Assembly: GCF_042477335.2 (NCBI RefSeq)
Contig: NC_091255.1
Location: 28,808,501-28,872,500, forward strand
Reading direction: 5' to 3'
Length of the DNA stretch: 64,000 nucleotides
Source: Ovis canadensis
Taxonomy: Eukaryota > Chordata > Mammalia > Artiodactyla > Bovidae
Shown here: positions 35,901 through 46,500 of the stretch, piece by piece
How the letters are laid out: every line of letters starts with the position of its first letter
Position numbering within the stretch: position 1 is the first letter of the stretch
Notes under the pieces: generated by a model
Databases searched by the model: none
The model's input: the letters and a program-made list of their open reading frames with translations, nothing else
Told to the model about the DNA's origin: nothing
Program-made: the position numbers and the translations under genes

Positions 35901-36640
35901 AAAGATAAAAGCTCTTAAAAGAAGAAAAACAGATGAACAAACCCCAACAATCCTTTCCCTACCTTACATAGTTTCGGAGGTCAGGATTTCAGGAGGTCTG
36001 CTGGGAAGAACTAGCTTGGGGGTTTCTCTGGCAGATGAGGTCAGGTGGGGACTGGAGGAGCTGGGGGCTGATGGAATAGCCCTCTCTCTTCATGTAGCTC
36101 AGGGTGTATCCATGAGGTCTGCCTGCTGGAGCTTCCCTGCAGCACAGACTGCTTACAGAGTGGCTGAAGGCTTAAAGATAGAATATTCCATCAAATAAGG
36201 TGGAAGATACATTGTCTTTTATGAGCTAGTCTTGGAAGTCCCATAGGATCACTTCTGCCTTATTCTATTGACCTAAACAGTCACAAAAGGCCACTCAGTT
36301 TCCAGGGAAGGGAGCATAGGCTCCGCCTCTGACTGGAAGGACTGTCAAAGTTACACTGTAAGAGGGAGTGTAGAACAGAAAACATTGTTGCCTCTATCTT
36401 TGCCTCACGTGTTTTCATGTATCTATCAGCCATTCCGTGCAGTGCTTGAGCCATCATTTCTCTTCTTTCTGAGGGGTTCATTTTCTTTCTTTGTATGCAA
36501 AATATATTCTGGGTGCTAGTTTTCCCCCAGGTATATGTGTTATGAATACCTTTCCCCCTTATTCTGAGGTTTGCCTGCTGATGCTCTCAATGGGTCCTTG
36601 TGTGTACGTATGTGTGCGTGCGTGTGTGTTTACAAACTGA
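35901..36640. other. non-coding stretch
   Basis: No gene is seen. The sequence looks like an old interspersed repeat, whose family I cannot name with confidence, up to about 36200, then single-copy DNA and a short TGTGTGTG/CG stretch near 36600. Confidence 0.35.
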
Positions 36641-37680
36641 AATTTTTATGAGATGAATGTAGATTTATATGCAGTTGTAAGAAATAATAGAGAGATCCCT
36701 TTCATACCTTTCTCTACTGGTGATGTCTTGCAAAACTGCGGAATAATATCATAACCACAGCCAAGTATCACAGGATGTTGACCTTGATATAGTTTACCCG
36801 TTTTATTCAGATTTCCTGTTTTGCTTGTGCTCACTTACGTGTGTGTATTAAGCTCTACACAATTTTATCACCTGTGTATACATGTAGCCACTACGATAAA
36901 GTTACTGAACAGTTCTAGTACAAGGATCTCTAATGTTTATAATCACACCAACTCCTGTCCCTACCAGTGGCAGCTACTAATCCATTTCTAAAATTTTGTC
37001 ATTTCAAAAATGCGATATAGACCTTATACACATTAGGATGGCTACTACCAAAAAAAAAAAAAAGAAGAAGAAAGAAAAGAACAAATGTTGGTGAGAATGG
37101 GTAGAAGTTTGAACGCTTGTACACTGTTGGTAGGTGATGGGTATGTAAAAAGAAGCAACTTCTGTGGAAAAGAGTACACTGCCGCAAAAAATTACAGAGA
37201 ATTTCTTGGCAGTCTGGTGGTTGAGACTCAGCACTTTTACTGCAGAGGCCATGAGTTCAATCCCTGGTCAGGGAAAAAAAACAACCCCCCAAACAATAGC
37301 TAAAACATGGAAAGAATCCAAGTGCTTATGGACAGATGAATGCATAAGCGAAATGTGGTGTATGCATACAATGGGATGTTGTTCGGCCTTGAGAATATTA
37401 TGCTAAGTAAAAGAAGCCAGTCACAAAAGGGCAACTATTGCAAGATCTCACTTCTGTGAGGTAGGTAGTCAAATTCATGGAGACAGAAAGTAGGTTGATG
37501 TTTGCCAGGGGCGGGGGCCAGAGAGGGATGGGGAGTAAACGCTCAACAGGGATAGAGGTTGTTTACAAAGTGCAAAATGTTCTGGAAGATGGATGGCAGT
37601 GATGGTTACATAATAATGTAAATATACTTAATGCCACTGAAATGAAGGCTTAAAATTGGTGAAGATGATAAATTTTGTTG
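36640..37680. mobile_element. old L1 pieces in opposite orientations with a short SINE
   Basis: Reverse L1 at about 36640-37015 abuts forward L1 at about 37015-37680 (TTAGGATGGCTACTACC, ACACTGTTGGTAGGTGATGG, GCCAGTCACAAAAGGGC). A short forward CHR-2-type SINE lies at about 37198-37300. Confidence 0.6.
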
Positions 37681-37682
37681 TG

Positions 37683-37970
37683 TTCAGTTCAGTTTAGTCG
37701 CTCAGTCGTGTCCGACTCTTTGCGACCCCATGAATCTCAGCACGCCAGGCCTCCCTGTCCATCACCAACTCCCGGAGTTCACTCAGACTCGTGTCCATTG
37801 AGTCTGTGATGCCATCCAGCCATCTCATCCTCGGTCGTCCCCTTCTCCTCCTGCCCCCAATCCCTCCCAGCATCAGAGTCTTTTCCAATGAGTCAACTCT
37901 TCGCAGGAGGTGGCCAAAGCACTGGAGTTTCAGCTTTAGCATCATTCCTTCCAAAGAAATTCCCAATTAA
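37683..37970 (-). mobile_element. BovB LINE 3' fragment
   Basis: Reverse BovB 3' end starting with TTCAGTTCAGTTTAGTCGC, about 290 bp, well conserved. Confidence 0.9.
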
Positions 37971-38005
37971 AAATAAAGACTTTATATTAATAGTTGGAAT
38001 CACAT

Positions 38006-38248
38006 ATGTAGTACATATGGACTTCCCTGGTGGCTCAGACAGTAAAGAATCTGCCTGCAATGGAGGAGACCCCAGGTTTGATCCCTGGGTCAGGAAGAAC
38101 CCCTGAAGAAGGGAATGGCTGCCCACTCCAGTATTCTTGCCTGGATAATTCTCTGGACAGAGGAACTTGGCAGGTTACAGTCTGTGGGGTCACAAAGAGT
38201 GGGATACAACTTAACAACTAACACTTTTACTTTCACATGTAGTACATA
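38006..38248 (+). mobile_element. Bov-tA SINE with 12 bp target duplication
   Basis: Forward Bov-tA between perfect copies of ATGTAGTACATA at 38006-38017 and 38237-38248. Confidence 0.9.
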
Positions 38249-38309
38249 ATATTTTTTTTCTTGCTATGCATAATTCCTTGGAGATTAGTATGTTTTTTAA
38301 TAAACAGAT

Positions 38310-38425
38310 ATTCATTTTTGGCTGCACCCTGTGACTTGTAGGATCTTAGTTCCCTGACTAGGGATTGAACCCAGGCCGCTGCAATGAAAAGTGCCAATTC
38401 CCACTGGGGTGCTCCTTCTTTTATA
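38310..38425 (-). mobile_element. CHR-2-type tRNA SINE
   Basis: Reverse SINE (TTTTTGGCTGCACCC, AGTTCCCTGACTAGGGATTG). Confidence 0.7.
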
Positions 38426-38426
38426 T

Positions 38427-39005
38427 TTATTGATTTCTGCAGTTTTAAATTTTTTTTGATTATCCTAAGGTCATGACAATATTGTGTTATTTTCTCTATG
38501 TTTTACCATTTTACTTTTCACATTTAGATCTACAATCCATCTAGAACTGACTTTGTGTACAAGGTGAGGTTCAAGGTCAAGAATCATTTCTCCCCCAGAT
38601 CTCCAGTATCTTTTATCAAAAAGGCTGTCCTTTTCCCACTAGATTTTCTGTTCTTCTCAATGTAATCATTGGTGTACTATGTGCCAGTATCACACAGTCT
38701 TAATTACTAAAAAAGGAAACGGCAGCCCACTCCAGTTGCCATGGACAATTCCATAGACAGAGGAGTCTGGCGGCTACAGTCTGTGGGGTCACAAACAGTT
38801 GGACACCACTGAGCAACTAACACTTTCACTTTTCTAAATGTCTTGCCGTCTAAGTTTGAATCCTCTCACTTCACTCTTTTTCAAGCTTGTCTTGATTATT
38901 CTTATTCCTTTCGCCTTTCCCCATAACTTCAGAATTACTCTGTTGATTAAAAATTTCTTGGGATTTTGATTGGGATTATATTGAATTTATAGACCAATTT
39001 TAGAG
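38427..39005 (-). mobile_element. old L1 fragment with nested Bov-tA piece
   Basis: Reverse L1 (GATCTACAATCCATCTAG, TTGATTGGGATTATATTGAA) interrupted by about 120 bp of forward Bov-tA at about 38712-38835. It is followed by a T-run and a short reverse SINE scrap at about 39027-39062, just outside the FLOT2 3' end. Confidence 0.7.
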
Positions 39006-39317
39006 AAATGGTATCATTGCAATGCTCTTTTTTTTTTTTTTTGGTTGCACCGAGTGGGGCTCAGAATGGGCAAGAGGGGCAGTGAACCTGGCAGCCCCTT
39101 GCATCTTGTGTCTGCGGTGGAGCCAGGTCTCCCAAGGCTCAGATCTGGCTTCAGCACCTGAGCAATGGCTGCCCTGCTCCAGGAAGCTGAGGGCAAGGCC
39201 AGGACGCTGCTGCCCCCCAGTGTCGAGGGTGGGGAAGAACAGGCAAAGTGTAGCCTTTAGGCTGAAGGGGTGTGTGGGCAGGTTCCCAGTCTCTCTCCTC
39301 ACAAAACACAGTACAGG

Positions 39318-40566
39318 GTGTGGGCATAACCAGATCTTTATTTTACCAGAAGGGACAGGCAGCGGGGCAGTGCAGCATCCAAGCCCCAGACCGGACATGC
39401 AGCATCCACATGCAGGAACAGCTACACAGGCTGGGGCAGGGCGAGGGGTGGGGGACCAGGACCACAGGACACCTGCAGCGTCCCTGCCAGGACGCTGGGG
39501 CCCTGGGCTCTTCTGCCTCCTCTGAAGCAAGGAGACAGAGGACCGGGCTGCTTCCCCACAGCTGGAGCCTGATCATTTCTGGCCAGAAAGCAAACCGGCA
39601 CGAGCAGGGAAGGAGTCCGGCCAGCCTACGGCACTCGATTCTGTACAGGGCTGGCACAGCTCTGCCCACTGGAAGGGCCCGGCCTGATACTCAGGGCAGC
39701 ACAGCCCTAGTAGGAAGGGGGTCTGTACATTTTATATTCCCCAGAAGGGCTGGATCCTGATCCCAGAAAGGCTTAGCAGAGTTGGGACCAAGCCCCACTC
39801 CAGGGAAGGGGATTCCCTGAGCACGAGCAGGGGCCTCCTAAGGCAGTAGTAAACTGAGGGAGCTGCTCTACACAGGAGGCCTTGCCTCTGTGCCCGTGGG
39901 TGCGGGAGAGAGAGGTGAGGTACGAGAGCAGGCCTGGAGCTGGGCAGGGGTTGGCAGAGGGCGATGGCCCTGGGCCTGCAGCCACGCTACCTGGGCCCAG
40001 AAGGGCTGGAGTGGGCGAGGCTGGGGACTTCCTGGGGGCAGGTTTTGGGCTGGGAAGACCAGGCCAGGAGAGGGCAGGGTGGCCGTCATCCCCAGGATCC
40101 CTGCACCCATGCTGAAGCTCTGGCTGGGGCCACGGGGCTGAGGGGATGGACAGAAGCACAGAGAACTTCAAGGCACCAGGATTCTCGGGAGCAGCAGCGC
40201 CACCCCCACAGACAGACAAGACGGTGATTGTAATAAACATCTTCAATTTAAACTACATGATGTGTGTAGAGAGTGCGAGGAGAGAGGGAGAGAAAAAGAC
40301 AGACAAAGGAAGAGACGTACAGGAGCTAAGGGTGCAAGAGACAAACCAGACAGTCATGGCAGTGAAAGTGAGGCTGTGGGATGGAGAAGAGGGGGGAGAC
40401 AGAGACGGAGGAGAAGGGAAGACAGCCAGAGGCCTGAACACGCAGCACTTCTGGTCCCTACAGAATAAGGCACCAGAGTCAGTGACGTTCCCGTTGTCCC
40501 TGTGGTATTAAAACGGGTGCTGAAGGTGGGGGCGGTGGCTGCTGAAGGGTATGGGCCGACGAGACC
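39318..40566 (-). other. FLOT2: FLOT2 3' UTR with poly(A) signal
   Basis: Minus-strand sequence after the FLOT2 stop. The minus strand carries AATAAA at 39337-39342, placing the end near 39320 and giving a 3' UTR of about 1.25 kb, in line with the roughly 2.6 kb mRNA I recall for human. No ruminant SINE is visible inside it, unlike the flanks. Confidence 0.75.
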
Positions 40567-43500
40567 TCACACCTGTGCACCGGTGGCCTTCTTGATCAGC
40601 GGTATCTGCAAGGATGGGAGATGCCATGAGGCCTTGGCTCCAAGGCCCCCACCACTCTGCCCGGGGAACCCACTGCAGACGGTGAGACACCTACCTTAGA
40701 TAGGTCCACACCCGTCAGGGCGTGCACAGAGGCGGGCAGCTCGGCCAGCAGTCGGTTCACTTCTGATGTCACCTTGCTGTTGTCCCCACTGAGGACCACA
40801 ATCTCATCGACTTTGGTCAGTGGGGCGGCAATTTTGGCAGCAATCTAGGAGGCGGGGTGGGAGGAGAGCTGGTTGCTACTCGGACTCCATCCACCTGCCC
40901 CATTCAGCATCTCTCCCTCCCGTTTCCACCTCACCACATCCAAACGCAGCCTGGGTGGCCCTTATTTGCAATAAAGGTCAGATGGTCCCCTGGGTTAGGG
41001 ATGAACCTAGGCCTGTTGTAGAGTTCTTCCCCATGCCGCTGAGTACTTCCCCATTTGAACGTCCCAGCCATCCTGTCGCTGTGTCGCTGACAAGGCCCAG
41101 AGAAGTCCGGCATTTGCCCAGCCAGTCCCAGCCCTGGGTGGGAGCCTTACCCGGGGCAGGGCGTCCAACACCAAGGCCATCTTGGCTGCATCTCCGTATT
41201 TCTGGTAGGCCTCAGCCTTGAGTTTCATCCGCTCAGCCTCTGCCTTGCCCCTCGCCTCAATGACTGCCGCCTCTGCCTCCCCAATTTTGCGGATCTTCTC
41301 TGCTTCTGCCTGAGCCAGGAGGACCTGCTTCACCCTGGGGGAGTCCGGGGGGGGGCAGGGTCAGTGGGAAGTGCCAGGGGCCCCTTAAGCCCTGCCTGGG
41401 GGTCAGTGAGCCCTCGAGCCCCCCACTTTGGCAGGTGTCAGGGATGAGGGACCCATGGGGGCAGTGCCCTGGCCTTCTGGCTCTGGCCTGGAAGAGGGCA
41501 CTGGCTCCCAGAGGCCACAGTGGAGAGGGGACCTACCTGGGTGCCCTCTGTGCCAAGCACCACATCAGGCCCTTAAACCTCTGGTTCCTAATTCAGTCTT
41601 CCTAACAACAATCCCATAGGGCAGGCGGGTTACCCCTACTTTCCCAGTGAGGAAGCAGGCGTGGGGGCCTCCAAGCTTGGCCAGGAGTGGAGGGGATACC
41701 CAGGTGGCAGAGGAGCTGGACTAAAGCGGGGCCCCCAGCGGCACCTACTTTTCGCCCTCGGCGATCTGCTGTATGCGGTGGGCCTCGGCCTCAGCGGGGC
41801 AGCGCACGGTGGCGATGAGTTCCTTGTCAGTGCGCAGGATCTCCTGCGCCTCCACGGCAATCTGTTTCTTGCGCTGCACGACCTCAATCTCAATCTCTTC
41901 CTGCCGGATCTTCTGCTGCTCACGCGCCCCTTGCAGCTCATAAGCCAGCTGGGCCTCAGCCGTCTGTGGCGGGGGAGGGTGGGCAGCACGTCAGAGGCTG
42001 CCCGGCACAGTCCTGGGCCTTGAGCCCCAAACCCGGGACACCCGACAGCTTCTCACCTTGATGTTGACCTCCTCGCTGAAGGCCGACTTCTGCAGCTCAA
42101 AGGCTCGCTTGGAGTCGGCAATCTTGGTGTCAGCCATGAACTTCACATCCAGCATCTCCTTCTTGCACTCAGCTTCCTGGGAGCAGGAGGGACAGGTGCT
42201 GAGGGGCCCTCTCAAACTGGGGTTTCCACCCCCTCTGCGCTCCCTTATCCTTGAGGCTGGGAAGGCAAGCCCACATACCCGGATGCCTGCGTCCCGCTCG
42301 GCCTCGGCTACCCCGATGTCGGCATCTCTCTGGACCACAGCAGTCTGTGTCTTGCCCAGGGAGCTCAGGTAGTCCACTTTGTCATACACGTCCTGGGAAG
42401 GGAAGGGGAAGTCGTCCCTGGGAATAGTCAGAGGCATAAAGGGGCCCCTCCTGGCAAGCTCCCCCACCCCGCACGGATGGACACGGGGGCCACAGCCTTC
42501 CCGCCACACTGCACCTTGATGGTGAAGCTGAGGATCTCGATGCCCATGCGGCCGACATCAGGAGCTGCCACCTCCCGCACCAGCTTGGCAAACTGGTCCC
42601 GGTCCTGATAAATCTGCTCCACTGTCAGGGTGCCTGGGGGCAGAAGGATCGAGGGCTGGCTCCCCAGGGGCCCAGCCAGCTTGGGAAAGGGAGGCGGCGG
42701 CCAGGGAGAGGTCTGAGTGTAGGCAGGGGTCACGTGATCTGTGCTGGGTCTTCCTAGGTTTCTTTCTATCTGGCTGTGCTAGGTCTTCGTTGTAGCATGT
42801 AGGATCTTTAGTGGCAGCATGTGAACTCTTAAGTTGTGGCATGTGGGATCTAATTCCCTGACCAGGGATCCAATCTGGGCTCCCTGCCTCGAGAGCGCAG
42901 TCTTGGCCACTGGACCACCCGGGAAGTCCCTGGTTGGTTTCTTCTAACACTGAATCTCCTCCTGCAGGGTCTGGGCAAACGAGGAAAAGTGCCCAAGCAG
43001 CACTAGGCGCCTGACCAGACTGGCAGTCAGTCACTCAGCCCCACCTCCATGCTCTCTTCTTCACTCGAGTCACCTGACGTTTTGAAAAGAAATACATGAT
43101 GGAAAACCTGTCAGCTTTTCTGCTAGAAGCCTCTCAGTGGGACTGACAGGCCCGCCTGTCCAAGGCCCCCTCTTTCCTCCCTGGACTTGGCTCAGAGATG
43201 CTGTGTGGCTCCTTGCAGGTAACAGAGGGAGAGGGGTCCCTGGGCCGGGCAGGGCCTCACCGAGGATGGAGCGCAGGTGTCCCTCCAGCGTCTGTAGGAC
43301 GACATTCTTGATGTCTTGCACGCTCTTGCCCAGGAACTGCTCACAGGCCACGGCCAGGAGCTCCTTCTCGGTCATGATCTTCACCTGCCGGTGGTCACAG
43401 AGAAGTCTGAGCCAGGCTGGAGGCAGGCAGACAGAGGCCCCAGACCCAGGAGGATGGTGGCAGTTGGTACCCCTCCCCTCCTTTTTAGGACCTGGAGGCC

Positions 43501-46500
43501 TCGGGGGAAAGAGGGTGGTGGTGGGAGGGGGCAGGGTCTGCTAAGGCCTCCAGCAGGGAGAAAACACGAGGAACTCATACTGAGAAATTTCACCTTCACT
43601 GGCAGGCCCAGGCTCTGCCAGGGCCTCTCTCCTGCACATTCTGGGCTCCTCCCCCCCACCAACCCCTCCAGTCCACTCTTGGCCCCTCAGCCTGCAGGTC
43701 TCTGCAAAAAGGAGAATGAGCAATAGGGGTGCAGACAGACAGACTAGGAAAGAGAGCCAGGAGAGGGCAGGAGACAGGTCTGCAGTCCATCACCAGGGGA
43801 GGGCATCCTCTTTCTTCCCCAAGGCACCAAGCCAACCACTCCTGCACCAGGGGCCTTTGAGATAGCTGAACTTGCCCTGTGAGGACCTCTGGAGAGCAGG
43901 AAGCCCCTCGCTCAGTCACCGGGCTGGGAATATAATGCAGCTCTGACTCCAGAGCCCAGAGCTCCCCGGCCTCACGTGGCCTCACCCGCTGGTCCCCACC
44001 CTGCAGCCCCCTACCCAGGGGTCAGAGGAGGCCTGGGTTCTGGGGCTTGGCATTTCCGACACCTGCAAAGAACGGGGAGGGGTTAGTGACATGGGAGCCC
44101 TCAGCACGGCTTCTGTCCTCTGCTGGCCCGCTGGGGAGAGAAGGGGTGTCTTGTTAGTCCTGCTGGGTGGCCGAGAGGCTGAGTGCAAGTTCCAGTGGCG
44201 ACGACCCTCTCTGGGAAGAGGGGCGGGCAGGGGCGGGGCCGCTGGAGAGAGATTGCCCCTGGCTGCCGGCCTTTCCTCGCTCCCACCCCAAACCCCAGCA
44301 TGGGGACGAGGCAGCTCAACGGACATGCGCGGGGCTGCTGAGTTACTATACCTGGGCGACACCCGTCACAGTTAAAGCTACCCCCTCGGCCGTCTCTACG
44401 TCCTCACAGCGGGGCTGCAACGTCATAATCTCTAGGGAAATCCTGCCAAGAAATGCAAAACAGGGGCCATGGGTCTGGGGGCCCAGGGCCTGGGGTGCAG
44501 GGAAAGACTTTGACATCTCACTGTGTTGGCAGGGACGGGCCGGGGGGTCCTGCTGCAGGAGACGGAGGGGTGGGCTCTCCAAGGGGTTGGAGCTGGGAGC
44601 ATGTGAGGAGGAGAGGGGTGGGACAGCAGGGCTGGGGTGCAGATGGGTCAGTGGAAGGAGTGTTGTGTGCCAGCCATGTGCACGTGTGTCCTCTGCTCAC
44701 ATCAGCCTGGCTGGAAGAGTGGGAGAGGAAGCAGAGGAGTCGTCGGGGGTGGTCTGGCCCAGGGGGCTGGGGTAGGGTGGGCGAGAGTCCTGGCGTGGCC
44801 ATGTGTGTCCTGGGGCAGCACATAAGTGCTGGTCCTCTGGGCTGTTTGTGGGTACCATCTGACCACCCCCCAGAGGCCTTTGCCTATTCTCTGGGTGTGC
44901 TCAGCACCCGAGTGCCCTGGAGGCTGCTGAGAAAGCTGCCTCGTACCTGGCATGCTGGGAGTATGCCCACTGCTGGGCCAAGATGGAGGTGATCCTGTGT
45001 TTGCCCCACCCCACCAGGGGAGCTCTGCCAGGTCTCTTTACCTGGCAACAGGCCAAGGCTGGAAGCCTGCTCTCTGGGGTTGGGGCCAGATGCGGCCAGT
45101 GGAGGAAAAGGCTGGGGTCACGCTAGAGCTTCAGGGCAAGGAAGGTTCTGCCCAGATGACCTGAGTCTTCAAGGGTCCACATCACCCAGTTGAAAAGGGA
45201 CCTGGGTATTAGCTATTTCAAATGGAGCGTGGGCTTGGAAGGAGACGAGGCTGCTAGGTGGGGTGTTGAGGGAGGCCTGGCCCCTACACATCCCATGCAA
45301 AGGGGCTCTGGGCTTCTTCTCTGTCCTGAAGCCTGCCCTTCCACAGCGATGAGTAGTGGTTGCGATGGGGACAGTCTTCTTCCCCATTAAGGATAGGAGG
45401 TTGGGTGAGGCAGGGTGTGGGGGTGCCAGGTTTTGCCTGAGAGGCTGAAGGACAATTTCATGGAAGGGTGGAGAAGGGTAAGGTTACATGTAGGTCTCTT
45501 CTGCCCTGGGGACCCGCCAGCATGTAGGCTCTGAGGGGCAGGGGCTTTCTGATGTCCATCGCTGCCTCCGCTGTGCCTGGAGCTGACAAGACGCTCAGCG
45601 GGGAGCTGGCAAACGGACCAATGAAGATGGGGAACTGCGTTGCTAAATGCCCTGGCTCAGGAAAGGGTTTCATCTCTAGGGCTGTGTGGCGGTGAGGAGG
45701 GAGACAGCAGGCCGCTTGCTTTCCCAGGTGAGATCAAGTCTGTGATACAGATGGCATTCCTCGAGCACTTCTTTTCTGAAAATCCCAAAGCGAGCACCCT
45801 CACATTGCTTTACTTGCCTTTCTAATATTCCTACAAGGCTCAGGGAGGGCTTGACTTTCCCCCTTTCGCAGATGGGGAAGCTGAAGTCTGGTGACAAAGA
45901 GAGCTGCTCAAAGGCCTCTCGAAAGAGAATCAGGGGCATGGCTCGTTTTGCTCAGGCCTGTCAAGGAGGTTGGAAGCAGTCAAGGGGTGGGATGAACATA
46001 ACTCCCCAGGGGACCCATCCTTCTGGTGCTGCAGGGAGGAGGGCGTCGGCCTGCAGAAGGCACAGGGCACAGAGCTCTGTGATGCCTAGAGGACTAGGGC
46101 TCCCGCAGGAGTCTTTAGGATAGACCCCTCCCCACCTGGGCAGCCCACCTCTGTCACAAAAGGGCCTGTGTATTCTCCCGCCTCAGCTTACTCTCCATGT
46201 AGGCTTGGCATCCAAGGACACCCCCTGGCAGACTTGGGCAGAGCTCCCAGAAGCCCTCACTTTCTCTCCCCACTCACAGCCCCCCATGAGCTGGGACAAG
46301 GGAGTGGGGGACCCTAGAGGCTCCGCACGGCCACGCAGAGCAGTGGTGGTGGGAGCAGTGGGCAGGGAGACGCACTCTCAGGAAAAGGGAGTCCATCTGG
46401 AGTCTGCCAGGCCCCCGCAGGGCGGGAAGAGAGGAGGTTAGACACAGAGGAGAAAGCAGGCGGGTTATTACCTGTGCAACCCCTGTTACGAATAGCGGGA

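Noticed and set aside
39000-39760. Open frames of 160-176 codons at the FLOT2 3' end
   Set aside because: They overlap the FLOT2 3' UTR and its flank, lie in conflicting frames and include a SINE scrap; nothing protein-like.
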